Origin: Streptomyces rapamycinicus NRRL 5491 | Lineage (GTDB): Bacteria > Actinomycetota > Actinomycetes > Streptomycetales > Streptomycetaceae | NCBI RefSeq assembly: GCF_024298965.1 | Contig: NZ_CP085193.1 | Coordinates: 11,780,001 to 11,844,000, forward strand | Reading direction: 5' to 3' | DNA length: 64,000 bases | Part shown: one piece after another, positions 17,786-26,274 of the stretch | Numbering within the stretch: the stretch's first letter is position 1 | Layout: the number at the start of each line of letters is the position of its first letter | Made by a program: the position numbers and the translations under genes | Notes under the pieces: generated by a model | What the model was told of the DNA's origin: nothing | What the model saw: the letters and a program-made list of their open reading frames with translations, nothing else | The model's database searches: none

Positions 17786-18643
17786 TCACACCGCGAGTTC
17801 CTTGCGGATGCGGTTCAGCATGAAGGCGGAGGACTCCCGCGCCCGTTCCTCCCAGGCGAAGACGCAGGACGTGGCGACACCGTCGAAGTTCAGCTCGCGG
17901 AGGGTGCCGAAGAAGGTGTCCCAGTCGACCTCGCCCTGGCCGACGTCCAGGTGCTGGTGGATACGGGCCGGGGTGCCGGGCGGGTTGAGGATGTAACGCA
18001 GCCCGGAGGAGCCCTTGTGGTTGAAGGAGTCCGCGATGTGCACATGCTGGAGCTTGTCGCCCGCGTAAGCCATCATCGCCGCGATGTCCGCCGTCGGCTC
18101 GGCGCCGGAGAGGTGGAAGGTGTGCGGAGCGCAGTACAGGTAGTTCACGTTGATGGCGCGGACCAGGTCGACCGCGGGGGTGTTCTCCTCGCAGAAGTCG
18201 TCCGGGTGGGCCTCCAGGTTGAGGGCGATGGCCTCGCGTTCGAAGAGCGGCAGCAGCTCCTCCAGCGAACGCCAGAAGGCGGCCTCGCTCTCGGCGGCGC
18301 GCTCGGGGCGGCCGTTGAACTCCGAGTTCATCAGCGGGCATTCGAGGTCGGCGGTGATCTCGATCATCCGCTGCCAGTAGCGGAAGGCGGTCTGCCGCTC
18401 GGTCTCGTCGGGCGAGGACCACTTGTACAGCGGCAGCACGGAGGAGAGCTGGACACCGTGCGTGCGCAGGGCCCGCTTCAGCTCCGCGACGCGCTCGTCG
18501 CCCGCCCGCGGGTGGAGGAAGAACGGCATGAAGTCGTCGCGCGGGGACAACTCGATGTACTCGTAGCCGAGTTCGGCGACCGTGCGCACCATCTCGTCGA
18601 GCGGCAGCGCGCGGAGCATATAGGGGTCGAGTGCGATTTTCAC
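17786..18643 (-). CDS. Sugar phosphate isomerase/epimerase (TIM barrel)
   Basis: 285 aa from a GTG (18641-18643) that overlaps the stop of the upstream Gfo/Idh gene (GTGA). AP-endonuclease-2-like xylose isomerase fold. Likely metal ligands lie in LNLEAHPDD (Glu, about 143-151), CAPHTFHLSG (His, about 175-184) and HVHIADS (His, about 204-210), plus a C-terminal Glu in the CVFAWEE region. Family members isomerise or epimerise keto-sugars and inositol derivatives; pairing with a Gfo/Idh dehydrogenase supports cyclitol or sugar-acid catabolism. Because the upstream gene and its promoter region are truncated, expression may now be lost. Confidence 0.8.
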   Translation of the reverse strand: MKIALDPYMLRALPLDEMVRTVAELGYEYIELSPRDDFMPFFLHPRAGDERVAELKRALRTHGVQLSSVLPLYKWSSPDETERQTAFRYWQRMIEITADLECPLMNSEFNGRPERAAESEAAFWRSLEELLPLFEREAIALNLEAHPDDFCEENTPAVDLVRAINVNYLYCAPHTFHLSGAEPTADIAAMMAYAGDKLQHVHIADSFNHKGSSGLRYILNPPGTPARIHQHLDVGQGEVDWDTFFGTLRELNFDGVATSCVFAWEERARESSAFMLNRIRKELAV

Positions 18644-19472
18644 GAGGCGGCTCCGTGGAACGCGGGTCGGGGCTTCATATCGACGGTGACGATCTGGCCG
18701 CCCGACTCCAGGGACTGGACGGCGGCATCGGTGATGACGGTGGCGGCGTAGCCGTCCCAGGACGACGGGCCGGTGGGTTCGGCGCCCGCCGCGACCGAGG
18801 CGATCCACTCGCGGAACTCGGTGTCGAAGGCATCGCCGAACCGGCCCTTCCAGTCCTGGAGCACGCCGGTGCCGTGCCGCCCGGCGGCGCGGATGCCGAC
18901 GGCCGCCGGATCCGGCAGTCTGACCAGGCCGTCCTCGCCCACGGTCTCGCGCTGGATGTCGTAGCCGTACTGGCAGTTGACGAAGACCTCCAGGTCGATC
19001 CGGACACCGTTCGCCGTCTCGAAGAGCATGATCTGAGGGTCCTTGAGGTGGCCGAACCGCTTGCCGGTGGCGCGCGGGGTGGTCACCTGGACTGAGCTGA
19101 TCTCGTCGTCGAGCAGCCAGCGCAGTACGTCGATCTCGTGGACGGCCGTGTCCTGGGCCGCCATCGCGGAGACGTAGGACTCCGGCACGGTCGGGTTGCG
19201 GTGTGCGCAGTGCACGATGAGCGGAGTGCCGACGGCGCCCGAGGTGAGCACGTCCTTCATCTGGCGGTATCCGGCGTCGAAGCGGCGCATGAAACCGACC
19301 TGCACGAGGCGGCGGCCGTGGGCGCGCTCGCCCTCCACGACGCGCAGACAGTCCCCGGCGGTGGTGGCGAGCGGTTTCTCGCAGAACACCGGCTTGCCCT
19401 CCGCGATGGCGTTCAGCACATGCTCCGCGTGGGTGGAGCCCCAGGAGGTGACGAGGACGGCGTCCACTTCGT
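18640..19472 (-). pseudogene. Gfo/Idh/MocA oxidoreductase lacking its NAD-binding N-terminus
   Basis: About 277 codons of good homology begin at EVDAVLVTSWGSTHAEHVL and continue through GKPVFCEKPLA (the EKP catalytic-Lys motif), GFMRRFD and the C-terminal domain to AFHGAAS. The first 60-70 residues, including the GxGxxG Rossmann motif, are absent. Open frame upstream of 19472 on this strand is only the antisense of an aminotransferase fragment. The protein therefore cannot bind NAD normally. The break coincides with the 5' end of the aminotransferase remnant on the other strand. Confidence 0.8.
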
Positions 19473-19692
19473 CAACTGCGCCGGAGCCATCGGCAGGCGC
19501 ACCCCGTCCGGCGACGAGATCCGCACCGACGAGGACTTCGCCGCCCATCTGCTGGAGTCGCGGCGGGTGGCGGTGATCCACGGAGCCGCGTACGGCGCAC
19601 CGGGGTACTTCCGTATCTCCTTCGCGACCTCCCACGACATCCTCACCGCGGCGTGCGAGGGCATCGCCCGTGCCTGTGCGGACCTTTCCTGA
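19460..19692 (+). pseudogene. C-terminal remnant of an aspartate/tyrosine-type aminotransferase
   Basis: About 75 codons encode FVNCAGAIGRRTPSGDE, DFAAHLLESRRVAVIHGAAYG and YFRISFATS. These are the C-terminal domain motifs of fold-type I aminotransferases; the Arg in YFRIS binds the substrate carboxylate. The N-terminal three quarters, with the PLP Lys, are missing. Open frame upstream is antisense of the Gfo/Idh gene. The RraA-type gene follows 17 bp after the stop, so the two formed an operon. Confidence 0.8.
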
Positions 19693-19709
19693 ACACATCG
19701 AGGAGCCAC

Positions 19710-20384
19710 ATGCTGCGCGTCACCACCCGGTTCGACCGGCCCGACCCCGCCCTCGTCGACCAGCTGAGCGGGTACTCCGCCGCCACTGTCCACGAGGCCC
19801 AGGGCCGCCTCGGGGCCCTGGACTCCACCATCAAGCCGATCGATCCCGCCATGCCGGTCTGCGGCCCCGCCTTCACCGTGCGCTGCGCGCCACGGGACAA
19901 CATCATGCTCCAGGTGGCCATCGCCAACGCCCGCCCCGGCGATGTCATCGTGGTCTCCGCGGGCCAGTACGCCGAGGCGGGCTCCTTCGGCGATGTGCTG
20001 GCCAACGCGTGTGTGGCCAAGGGGCTCGGCGGTCTCGTCACCGACACCGGTGTCCGCGACACCCAGGAGCTGCGGAAGCTGGGCTTCCCGGTGTTCTCGT
20101 ACAGCGTCAGCATGAAGGGCACGGTCAAGGAGACCGTCGGCCCGATGGCCGAACCCGTCCTGATCGGCGGCGAGATCGTCCGCCCGGGAGACGTGGTGCG
20201 CGCGGACGCCGACGGGGTCGTGGTGGTGCGCCGCGAGGACCTGAAGGACGTCATAGCCAAGTCCCGGGCCCGCGTCGACGCGGAAGACGCGTATATCGCC
20301 GCCTACCGCGCGGGGAAGAGCGTGATCGAGGTCAGCCGGCTGGCGGCGGTGCTCGAGGCCAAGGGGCTCGTCATCGACGAGTAG
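19710..20384 (+). CDS. RraA-like aldolase/decarboxylase (HMG/CHA aldolase family)
   Basis: 224 aa, ATG with GAGGAG 4 bases upstream. The RraA fold has GDVIVVSAGQYAEAGSFGDVLA (split at 92-113) and GLVTDTGVRD (about 126-135), the G-x(20)-RD metal and pyruvate-binding motif of 4-hydroxy-4-methyl-2-oxoglutarate / 4-carboxy-4-hydroxy-2-oxoadipate aldolases. A C-terminal helix (205-224) is present. It would cleave a branched 2-oxo acid to pyruvate, or decarboxylate oxaloacetate. It is the second gene of an operon whose first gene is now a fragment. Confidence 0.8.
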   Translation: MLRVTTRFDRPDPALVDQLSGYSAATVHEAQGRLGALDSTIKPIDPAMPVCGPAFTVRCAPRDNIMLQVAIANARPGDVIVVSAGQYAEAGSFGDVLANACVAKGLGGLVTDTGVRDTQELRKLGFPVFSYSVSMKGTVKETVGPMAEPVLIGGEIVRPGDVVRADADGVVVVRREDLKDVIAKSRARVDAEDAYIAAYRAGKSVIEVSRLAAVLEAKGLVIDE

Positions 20385-20433
20385 CGCCGGGCGGCGCGCG
20401 GCAGATCCACAGCTTCGCGAACGGATCGTGCGG

Positions 20434-20721
20434 CTACAGCTTCTCGAAGGGATCGTGGTTCGCGAGCAGCTGCTCCACCCGCGCCTGATCGACCCGGCTG
20501 ACGATCTGCCCGGCCTCCTGCCGGTCCCGGATCACCTTGGCGAGGGTGAAGGCGGAGGTCACCAGGTAGAGCACGGAGATGGCGAGGAAGCCGCGCACCC
20601 AGGCGTCGGCGCTCAGCTGGAAGATGCCGACGGCGGTGGCGGCCATGGCGACGGCGAAGGAGGCGACCGCCTGACCGTAGAACGCGGCCGTGCTCTGCTG
20701 CTTGACCGGTGTCTCACTCAT
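20434..20721 (-). CDS. YiaA/YiaB-family small inner membrane protein
   Basis: 95 aa, ATG. Two hydrophobic helices (about 17-37 and 42-62) with the family-like AFYGQAVASFAVA and AWVRGFLAISVLYLVTSAF segments, followed by a charged cytoplasmic tail. Function unknown. It is convergent with the RraA-like gene, 50 bp apart. Confidence 0.8.
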   Translation of the reverse strand: MSETPVKQQSTAAFYGQAVASFAVAMAATAVGIFQLSADAWVRGFLAISVLYLVTSAFTLAKVIRDRQEAGQIVSRVDQARVEQLLANHDPFEKL

Positions 20722-20798
20722 GCGGACAAGGATGGGCGGATGCGGTCGGCTCCGTATCCGTCCGGATACTCAGGTACGTACTCAGACATCGGGCGCCG

Positions 20799-21389
20799 TC
20801 AGCGCGGTTGGCGCAGCCCCTCGACGAGGAGTGCGACCAGTCGTCGTGCGTCATAGCCGGGGTCGTGCTCGGCGCCGATGCAGAGGTTCCCGACGCCGCG
20901 CATGAGCTCGTACGCCTTCAGGCCGGGTCGGATCTCCCCGGCGTCGGCCGCCGCGTCGAGCAGCTGGGTGCACACGGGCAGGAGACGGTCGATGAAGTAC
21001 GAGTGCAGCGTGTCGAAGCTCGTGTTGTCGGACCGCAGCACGGCGGCGAGGCCGTGCTTGGTGACCAGGAAGTCGACAAAGAGATTGATCCACTGGCCCA
21101 GTGCGGCATGCGGTGTCGCGCTGCTCGCCAGCAGGGCCGGACCGGCCTCGGCGCAGGCCTCGACCTGATGCCGGTAGACGGCGATGATCAGGTCCGCCCG
21201 GGTCGGGAAGTGGCGGTAGATCGTGCCCACTCCGACACCGGCCTTGGCCGCGATGTCGCGCACCGGCGCTTCCACGCCCGAGGCGACGAATACCGAGGCG
21301 GCAGCGTCGAGCAGGGTCTCCTGATTGCGCCGGGCGTCCGCCCGCTTGGACCGGGCCGAGGGCCCCGCGCCCCTGTCGCCGTCGTTCAC
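20799..21389 (-). CDS. TetR/AcrR family regulator
   Basis: 196 aa from GTG. The helix-turn-helix spans about 20-66 (VRDIAAKAGVGVGTIYRHFPTR is the recognition region near 43-64). The C-terminal domain is of the kind found in regulators of oxidoreductases. It diverges from an aldo/keto reductase; a 15-bp palindrome at 21423-21437 lies 34 bp upstream of its start. Probably represses the reductase and itself. Confidence 0.88.
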   Translation of the reverse strand: MNDGDRGAGPSARSKRADARRNQETLLDAAASVFVASGVEAPVRDIAAKAGVGVGTIYRHFPTRADLIIAVYRHQVEACAEAGPALLASSATPHAALGQWINLFVDFLVTKHGLAAVLRSDNTSFDTLHSYFIDRLLPVCTQLLDAAADAGEIRPGLKAYELMRGVGNLCIGAEHDPGYDARRLVALLVEGLRQPR

Positions 21390-21422
21390 CGCGCCGCTCC
21401 CTCCACTGCCGGACTTGCCAAG

Positions 21423-21437
21423 CGGAACAGTGTTCCG
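21423..21437. promoter_or_regulatory. Palindromic operator CGGAACA-g-TGTTCCG
   Basis: Perfect 7-bp arms around one base. A second half-site (ggttccg) starts near 21454. It lies in the 167-bp region between the divergent tetR and aldo/keto reductase genes. Confidence 0.65.
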
Positions 21438-21556
21438 TATCTTTACCGGAGCCAGGTTCCGTTTGCTTATGATGCCAGAGTGGGGGCCCGGCGACCAAAC
21501 CGCGCATTGCCGCCGCGCAATGCCACCACGCTTCCCCGCAGTGGAGGAACACGGTC

Positions 21557-22576
21557 ATGCAGTACCGCACCTTGGGCCGCACCGGTGTGCAGGTCAGCTC
21601 CCTCGCGCTCGGCGCGATGAACTTCGGCAGGATCGGGCGCACCAGCCAGGACGAGGCCACCGCCCTCGTCGACGCCGCTCTCGAGGCGGGGATCAACCTC
21701 ATCGACACCGCCGACATGTACAGCGCCGGTGAGTCGGAGGAGATGGTCGGCAAGGCCATCGCCGGCCGCCGCGACGACGTCGTGCTGGCCACGAAGGCGG
21801 GGATGCCCATGGGCGACAAGCCCAACCACGGGGGCAGCTCACGCCGCTGGCTGGTCACCGAGCTGGACAACAGCCTGCGCCGGCTCGGCGTCGACCACGT
21901 CGACCTCTACCAGATCCACCGGTGGGACCCGGCCACCAGCGACGAGGAGACGCTGTCGGCGCTCACCGACCTCCAGCGCACGGGGAAGATCCGCTACTTC
22001 GGCTCCTCGACCTTTCCCGCCTACCGCGTCGTACAGGCCCAGTGGGCCGCCCGCGAGCACCGCCTGCGCCGCTATGTCACCGAACAGCCCAGCTACTCGA
22101 TACTGCAGCGCGGAATCGAGCGCGACGTACTGCCCGTCGCCGAGGAGTACGGGCTCGGGGCGCTGGTGTGGAGCCCGCTGGCCTCCGGCTGGCTGTCGGG
22201 CGCCATCCGTGCGGGCCGGTCCATCACCACCAGCCGCTCGGCGATGATGCCGGAGCGCTTCGATGTCACCATCCCCTCCAACCGGGCCAGGCTCGACGCC
22301 GTCGAGCAGCTGGCCAAGGTCGCCGACGAGGCCGGTCTGACCATGATCCAGCTGGCGCTCGGATTCGTCACCGCGCACCCCGCCGTGACCAGCGCGCTCA
22401 TCGGCCCCCGCACACTGGACCATCTGCGCACACAGCTCGCCGCCGCCGACATCCTGCTCTCCGCCGATGTGCTCGACGCGATCGACGCGATCGTGGCCCC
22501 CGGCACCGACCTCGCCGCGCACGAGAAGCACGACACTCCGCCCGCGCTGCTCGACCCGTCACTGCGGCGCCGCTGA
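21557..22576 (+). CDS. Aldo/keto reductase
   Basis: 339 aa, ATG with GTGGAGG upstream. TIM-barrel NADPH-dependent reductase. The catalytic tetrad is visible: Asp and Tyr in NLIDTADMY (about 49-57), Lys in VVLATKAG (about 75-82) and His in YQIHRWD (about 117-123). The C-terminal NADPH-binding part has ALIGPRTLDHL. It reduces carbonyls of unknown substrate. Its tail overlaps the convergent membrane protein gene by 18 bp. A paralogue with the same layout lies at 37530-38570. Confidence 0.9.
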   Translation: MQYRTLGRTGVQVSSLALGAMNFGRIGRTSQDEATALVDAALEAGINLIDTADMYSAGESEEMVGKAIAGRRDDVVLATKAGMPMGDKPNHGGSSRRWLVTELDNSLRRLGVDHVDLYQIHRWDPATSDEETLSALTDLQRTGKIRYFGSSTFPAYRVVQAQWAAREHRLRRYVTEQPSYSILQRGIERDVLPVAEEYGLGALVWSPLASGWLSGAIRAGRSITTSRSAMMPERFDVTIPSNRARLDAVEQLAKVADEAGLTMIQLALGFVTAHPAVTSALIGPRTLDHLRTQLAAADILLSADVLDAIDAIVAPGTDLAAHEKHDTPPALLDPSLRRR

Positions 22577-23242
22577 CGGATCCGGCGCCACCTCCGTCCG
22601 GGCCCGGGTGAGCGCGGCGACCGCTCCACGTGGATCGTCCGCGTGGAACCGGAGCGTACGGGCGACGCCCCGGCGCCCGAGGGGCCGTACGAACGGCACC
22701 GGCTCCGTCAGCTCCACCGTCACCGTGGTCTGGCTGCCCACCGCGAGGTCGAGCACCCCGTCCGGGCCCAGCCGCACCAGCCGTCCGTCCGGATAGCGCC
22801 GGTCGACCCGGGCGGCGGCGATGGTGGCGGCCGGAACCCGCAGGTCGAACAGTGCGCCGTAGCGGATGCGCAGCGAGCCGTCGGACCCCACGACATGCGG
22901 CCGGACCACACAGGCCGCGTGCAGGGCGAGGACCAGCACCACCCCGTACACATCGATGACGAGCAGGATCGCGTGCACCACCGGCCAGGGGATCACCAGG
23001 GCCAGCCCCACCGTCTCGATGACCGACACGAAGATCATCGCGTACATCATGGCCGTCTGGGGTCCGGTGTACGGGACGGCCAGCGCCCCCTCGGGGACCT
23101 GGTGGCGGCGGCGCAGCACCCACAGCCCGAGGCTGTGCAGGGACCGCGCCTCGTGCCGGAGGAGCCGGCGCGCGACCAGCGGGATCACGGACTCCGCCAC
23201 GCCTTTCGCCCACACCGCCGCCCGTGCGAACCGCCGGTTCAT
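22559..23242 (-). CDS. Integral membrane protein with PH-like C-terminal domain
   Basis: 227 aa, ATG overlapping the merR stop (ATGA). Two hydrophobic helices lie at about 63-85 and 88-110. The C-terminal half (about 115-215) has alternating beta-strand pattern (SLRIRYGALFDLRVPAATI) like bacterial PH domains. Likely part of the same regulated unit as the MerR gene. Function unknown. Confidence 0.65.
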   Translation of the reverse strand: MNRRFARAAVWAKGVAESVIPLVARRLLRHEARSLHSLGLWVLRRRHQVPEGALAVPYTGPQTAMMYAMIFVSVIETVGLALVIPWPVVHAILLVIDVYGVVLVLALHAACVVRPHVVGSDGSLRIRYGALFDLRVPAATIAAARVDRRYPDGRLVRLGPDGVLDLAVGSQTTVTVELTEPVPFVRPLGRRGVARTLRFHADDPRGAVAALTRARTEVAPDPSAAPQ

Positions 23243-23979
23243 GACGCCCTCCTGCCCCGTCGGACGGCCAGCTGCTCCATCACCCGGCGCACCACCTCGG
23301 CCTGGGCAGGCGAGTAGTCGTCGAGCAGCGCCTGCTCGAAGCCGGTCGCCGTCGGGCCGCCGTCCGGGATGGCCGCCAGCACCCCGTCCGGTACGGCGGC
23401 GGACAGCTCCTCGGCCAGCGGCGCGATCCGGGGATCGTCCGCCGTGGCCCCCTCCAGTTCGTCCAGCCGCTCGTACAGCGGGAGCACGGCGCGGTCCTCG
23501 GCCAGCGGCCGCAGCGCCGCGTACACCGCGTCCCCGCCGATGATCCCCTCGAGCAGCATCAGGTGCTCGCGGTCCTTGGCGGCGGTCGGCGAGGAGGTGG
23601 CGGGGGCCACCTTCAGGAGCTCGGCGAGCGCGGGGGAGAGCGGTGCGTCCGCTGTGAGCGGGCCCTCCAGCAGCGCCGCCAGCACCTGGCGGCGCCGCTG
23701 GATCTCGTGTTCCTGACGGGCGAGATCGGCGTCCAGCTCGCCCAGCACCTCGGCCAGCTCACGCCCGGCGTCGTCCGCGAGGACGTCCCGCACCTCGTCC
23801 AGGGCGAGCCCGAGCTCGGTCAGCCGCCGGATCCGGGCCAGCAGAACGGCGTCCCGGAGGGTGTAGACCCGGTATCCGTTGGCGCGCCGCTTGGGCTCGG
23901 GCAGCAGACCGATGTGGTGGTAGTGCCGCACGGTCCGGGATGTGACTCCGACGAGCGCGGCGATTTCTCCGATGCGCAT
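23239..23979 (-). CDS. MerR family regulator with C-terminal effector-type domain
   Basis: 246 aa, ATG. N-terminal MerR winged helix (RIGEIAALVGVTSRTVRHYHHIG, split across 2-24), then YRVYTLRDAVLLARIRRLTELGL and a coiled-coil dimer helix (to about 105). The remaining 140 residues are a helical domain without a recognised ligand motif. No metal-binding cysteines are present, so it is a drug or metabolite sensor rather than a metal sensor. It is translationally coupled to the downstream membrane protein gene. Confidence 0.85.
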   Translation of the reverse strand: MRIGEIAALVGVTSRTVRHYHHIGLLPEPKRRANGYRVYTLRDAVLLARIRRLTELGLALDEVRDVLADDAGRELAEVLGELDADLARQEHEIQRRRQVLAALLEGPLTADAPLSPALAELLKVAPATSSPTAAKDREHLMLLEGIIGGDAVYAALRPLAEDRAVLPLYERLDELEGATADDPRIAPLAEELSAAVPDGVLAAIPDGGPTATGFEQALLDDYSPAQAEVVRRVMEQLAVRRGRRAS

Positions 23980-24012
23980 ACGGCCAGTAGAAACCCTGCC
24001 GTTGCGACAAGG

Positions 24013-25085
24013 TCAAGCGTGTCCGCCCGGTGGCCCCTCGACGGCGCCGATATCGGGACGGCCGCGGTAGAGCGGGGCGCCACGGTAGTCACGGCCACCG
24101 TTGTCCGGGATGACGGTGCCGGTGCCGATCAGCGGTGAGCCCGGCCGGGGAGCGAAGCCCAGCGCGGTGTCCAGCCGCGGTCCGCTGTCGGCCGTGCCGT
24201 ACGGCCCCGACACCTCCGGGTTCACCAGCAGCGGGTCGCCCGTGCGCGCGGTGGGGTCGGTTTCGGGAACGGTCAATGAGGCACCGCCGTAGAAGTTGTT
24301 GGCGTAGGCGATGGTCGGGCTGGCGGTCAGGCTCGCGCCGGCGATCGCCGAGGAGAAGGCGTTGTCGTGCAGGTCGTAGCGCGCGTTCAGGGAGGAGCCG
24401 TAGCCGTAGACCAGGTACCGGCTCGCCGGGTTGTGCACCGTGTTGTTGTAGACCTCGGCCGAAGCGGCCCGGTCGGAGTGCAGATAGAGCGGATACCGGG
24501 AATTCCCGCTGAGGATGTTGTAGCGCACCACGACATCGCCGAAGGAGAACTGGCACAGCAGAATGCCATCGCCGTTGTCGTGTACGAAGTTGTACTGGAT
24601 CCGCACCCGTGTGGTGCCCTTGTCGGCGTCGATGCCGTTGGAGTCGGCGCCCCCGGCCTTCTGCTCCGTCCGGTACACCTCGTTGCGCTGGATCACCACA
24701 TCGTCCGCGTAGTACGCCTCGATGCCCGATGTCCCCGCCTCGTCCACCATTGTGGTCGACCACGGCGCCGCGCACATTGGTCAGATACATCGCGTTGCAG
24801 CCGTAAGCCGTCCCGCCCTGGGAGATGAAGTTGTTCCGGATCGTGATGTCCGTATGCGGGGTGAAGGCGGTGTCATCGGGTGAGGTCCGGGTGCCCCAGC
24901 CGGTCGGCACCGCGACGGGGGCGCCGTTCGCGTCCTTCGCGTCGCCGGTGTACTGCTTGACGACGATGCCCGCGAACGAGGTGTCGCGCACCGTGGAGTT
25001 CCGCACCTGGATGTCGTGGAGCACGGTCGCGGCGGACGGCAGCGTGGCCGAGAAAGCGCTGTCACACGGGGTGTCAAGAGTCCGG
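24013..25085 (-). pseudogene. Right-handed parallel beta-helix (pectate-lyase-like) protein, frameshifted and 5'-truncated
   Basis: Two frames join near 24750. The upstream frame (from about 25085) encodes HDIQVRNSTVRDTSFAGIVV, ITIRNNFISQGG and LTNVRGAVVDHN. The downstream frame resumes at VDEAGTSGIEAYYADDVVI and runs through IQYNFVHDNGDGI and YNNTVHNP to GAVEGPPGGHA. At the join (CACAATGGTGGACGAG) two bases appear missing relative to a DHNVVDEAG reading. Sequence before 25085 has no beta-helix character and no signal peptide, although relatives are secreted, so the 5' end is probably lost too. Relatives bind or cleave polysaccharides. Confidence 0.75.
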
Positions 25086-25206
25086 CCCGCCCTTCGCGTC
25101 CCTCCGGCGGCGACCCGTGTAGGGGCCAACGGGACGGTAGCGTAAGGAGGTCCCGATACGGTCAGGTGCGGCGAGAGCGCACATCCGGGAACAGTGAGGG
25201 AGCCTT

Positions 25207-26217
25207 ATGCGGCAAGAGATCAGCCCCGAGCCCATCCTTGAGGTCGGGCTCGGCTTCATGGCGTCGAAGGCGCTGCTCACCGCGGTGGAACTGGATCTCT
25301 TCTCCCGGCTCGCCGAAGCTCCCCGCACCGGCGGTGACCTGGCCGGGGCGCTCGGGCTGCACTCGCGCGGCGCCGCCGACTTCCTCGACGCGCTGGTGGC
25401 CCTCGGATTCCTGGAGCGGTCCGAGGGCGTGTACCGCAACAGCCCGTCCGCCGACACCTTTCTCGACCGGGGGAAGGCCACCTATGCGGGCGGCATCCTG
25501 GAGATGGCCAACAGTCGGCTGTATCCCTTCTGGGGGTCGCTCACCGAGGCGCTGCAGACCGGGAAGCCGCAGAACGAGCACAAGCACGGCGGCGACGTCT
25601 TCGACGCCATTTACCACGATCAGGAGGGTCTTGAGCGATTCCTGCACGGAATGACCGGGCTCAGCATGGGCAAGGCGATGGTGATAGCCCAGCGGTTCCC
25701 CTGGGCCGACTACCGGACCGTGCTGGACGTCGGCGGAGCGGTGGGCTGCGTCCCGGTGGCGGTGGCCCAGCGCCACGCCCATATGAGCGGCGGTGTCTTC
25801 GAACTGCCCCGGGTGCGGCCCGTCTTCGAGAAGTACGTGGCGTCCTTCGGCCTGGGGGACCGGCTCACCTTCCACGGCGGCGACTTCTTCACCGATGACC
25901 TGCCCGGCGCCGATGTCATCGTGCTGGGCCAGATCCTGCACGGCTGGGGCCTGGAGGAGAAGCGGCTGCTGCTGAAGAAGGCGTACGACGCGCTGCCCGA
26001 CGGGGGAGCGGTCCTCGTCTACGACGCCATCATCGACGACGACCGCAAGGAGAACACCTTCGGTCTGCTGGCCAGCCTGAACATGCTCATCGAGACCCGG
26101 TCCGGCTTCGAGTACACGGCCGCCGACGGCCGGGCCTGGCTGGCGGAGACGGGATTCAGCAGCAGCCGGATCGAACCGCTGACGGACGGCTACTCCATGC
26201 TGGTGGGCATCAAATAG
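25207..26217 (+). CDS. SAM-dependent O-methyltransferase (plant/TcmO-type, acetylserotonin OMT family)
   Basis: 336 aa, ATG with GAGGGAG upstream. An N-terminal winged-helix dimerisation domain (15-100) precedes the catalytic domain, with VLDVGGAVGCVPVAVAQ (motif I, about 175-191), LTFHGGDFF and LGQILHGWGLEEKR (about 237-250), where the His-Gly-Trp segment aligns with the catalytic-His region. A small-molecule O-methyltransferase of secondary metabolism type, but no biosynthetic core enzyme adjoins it, so the substrate is unknown. It is convergent with another methyltransferase across a strong terminator. Confidence 0.88.
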   Translation: MRQEISPEPILEVGLGFMASKALLTAVELDLFSRLAEAPRTGGDLAGALGLHSRGAADFLDALVALGFLERSEGVYRNSPSADTFLDRGKATYAGGILEMANSRLYPFWGSLTEALQTGKPQNEHKHGGDVFDAIYHDQEGLERFLHGMTGLSMGKAMVIAQRFPWADYRTVLDVGGAVGCVPVAVAQRHAHMSGGVFELPRVRPVFEKYVASFGLGDRLTFHGGDFFTDDLPGADVIVLGQILHGWGLEEKRLLLKKAYDALPDGGAVLVYDAIIDDDRKENTFGLLASLNMLIETRSGFEYTAADGRAWLAETGFSSSRIEPLTDGYSMLVGIK

Positions 26218-26236
26218 CGGTCACCCGACCGGCCCG

Positions 26237-26265
26237 CCCGGCGCCGGGACCAACCCGGCGCCGGG
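26237..26265. terminator. Bidirectional GC hairpin between two methyltransferase genes
   Basis: CCCGGCGCCGGG occurs at 26237-26248 and again at 26254-26265. The repeat is self-complementary, so the copies pair as a 12-bp stem with a 5-base loop. It lies between two convergent stops. Confidence 0.75.
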
Positions 26266-26274
26266 CCGGAGCCA

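Noticed and set aside
18600-19700. A complete Gfo/Idh dehydrogenase of about 350 aa starting near 19698
   Set aside because: The open frame is long enough, but its first 75 codons are antisense to the aminotransferase remnant and contain no GxGxxG motif.
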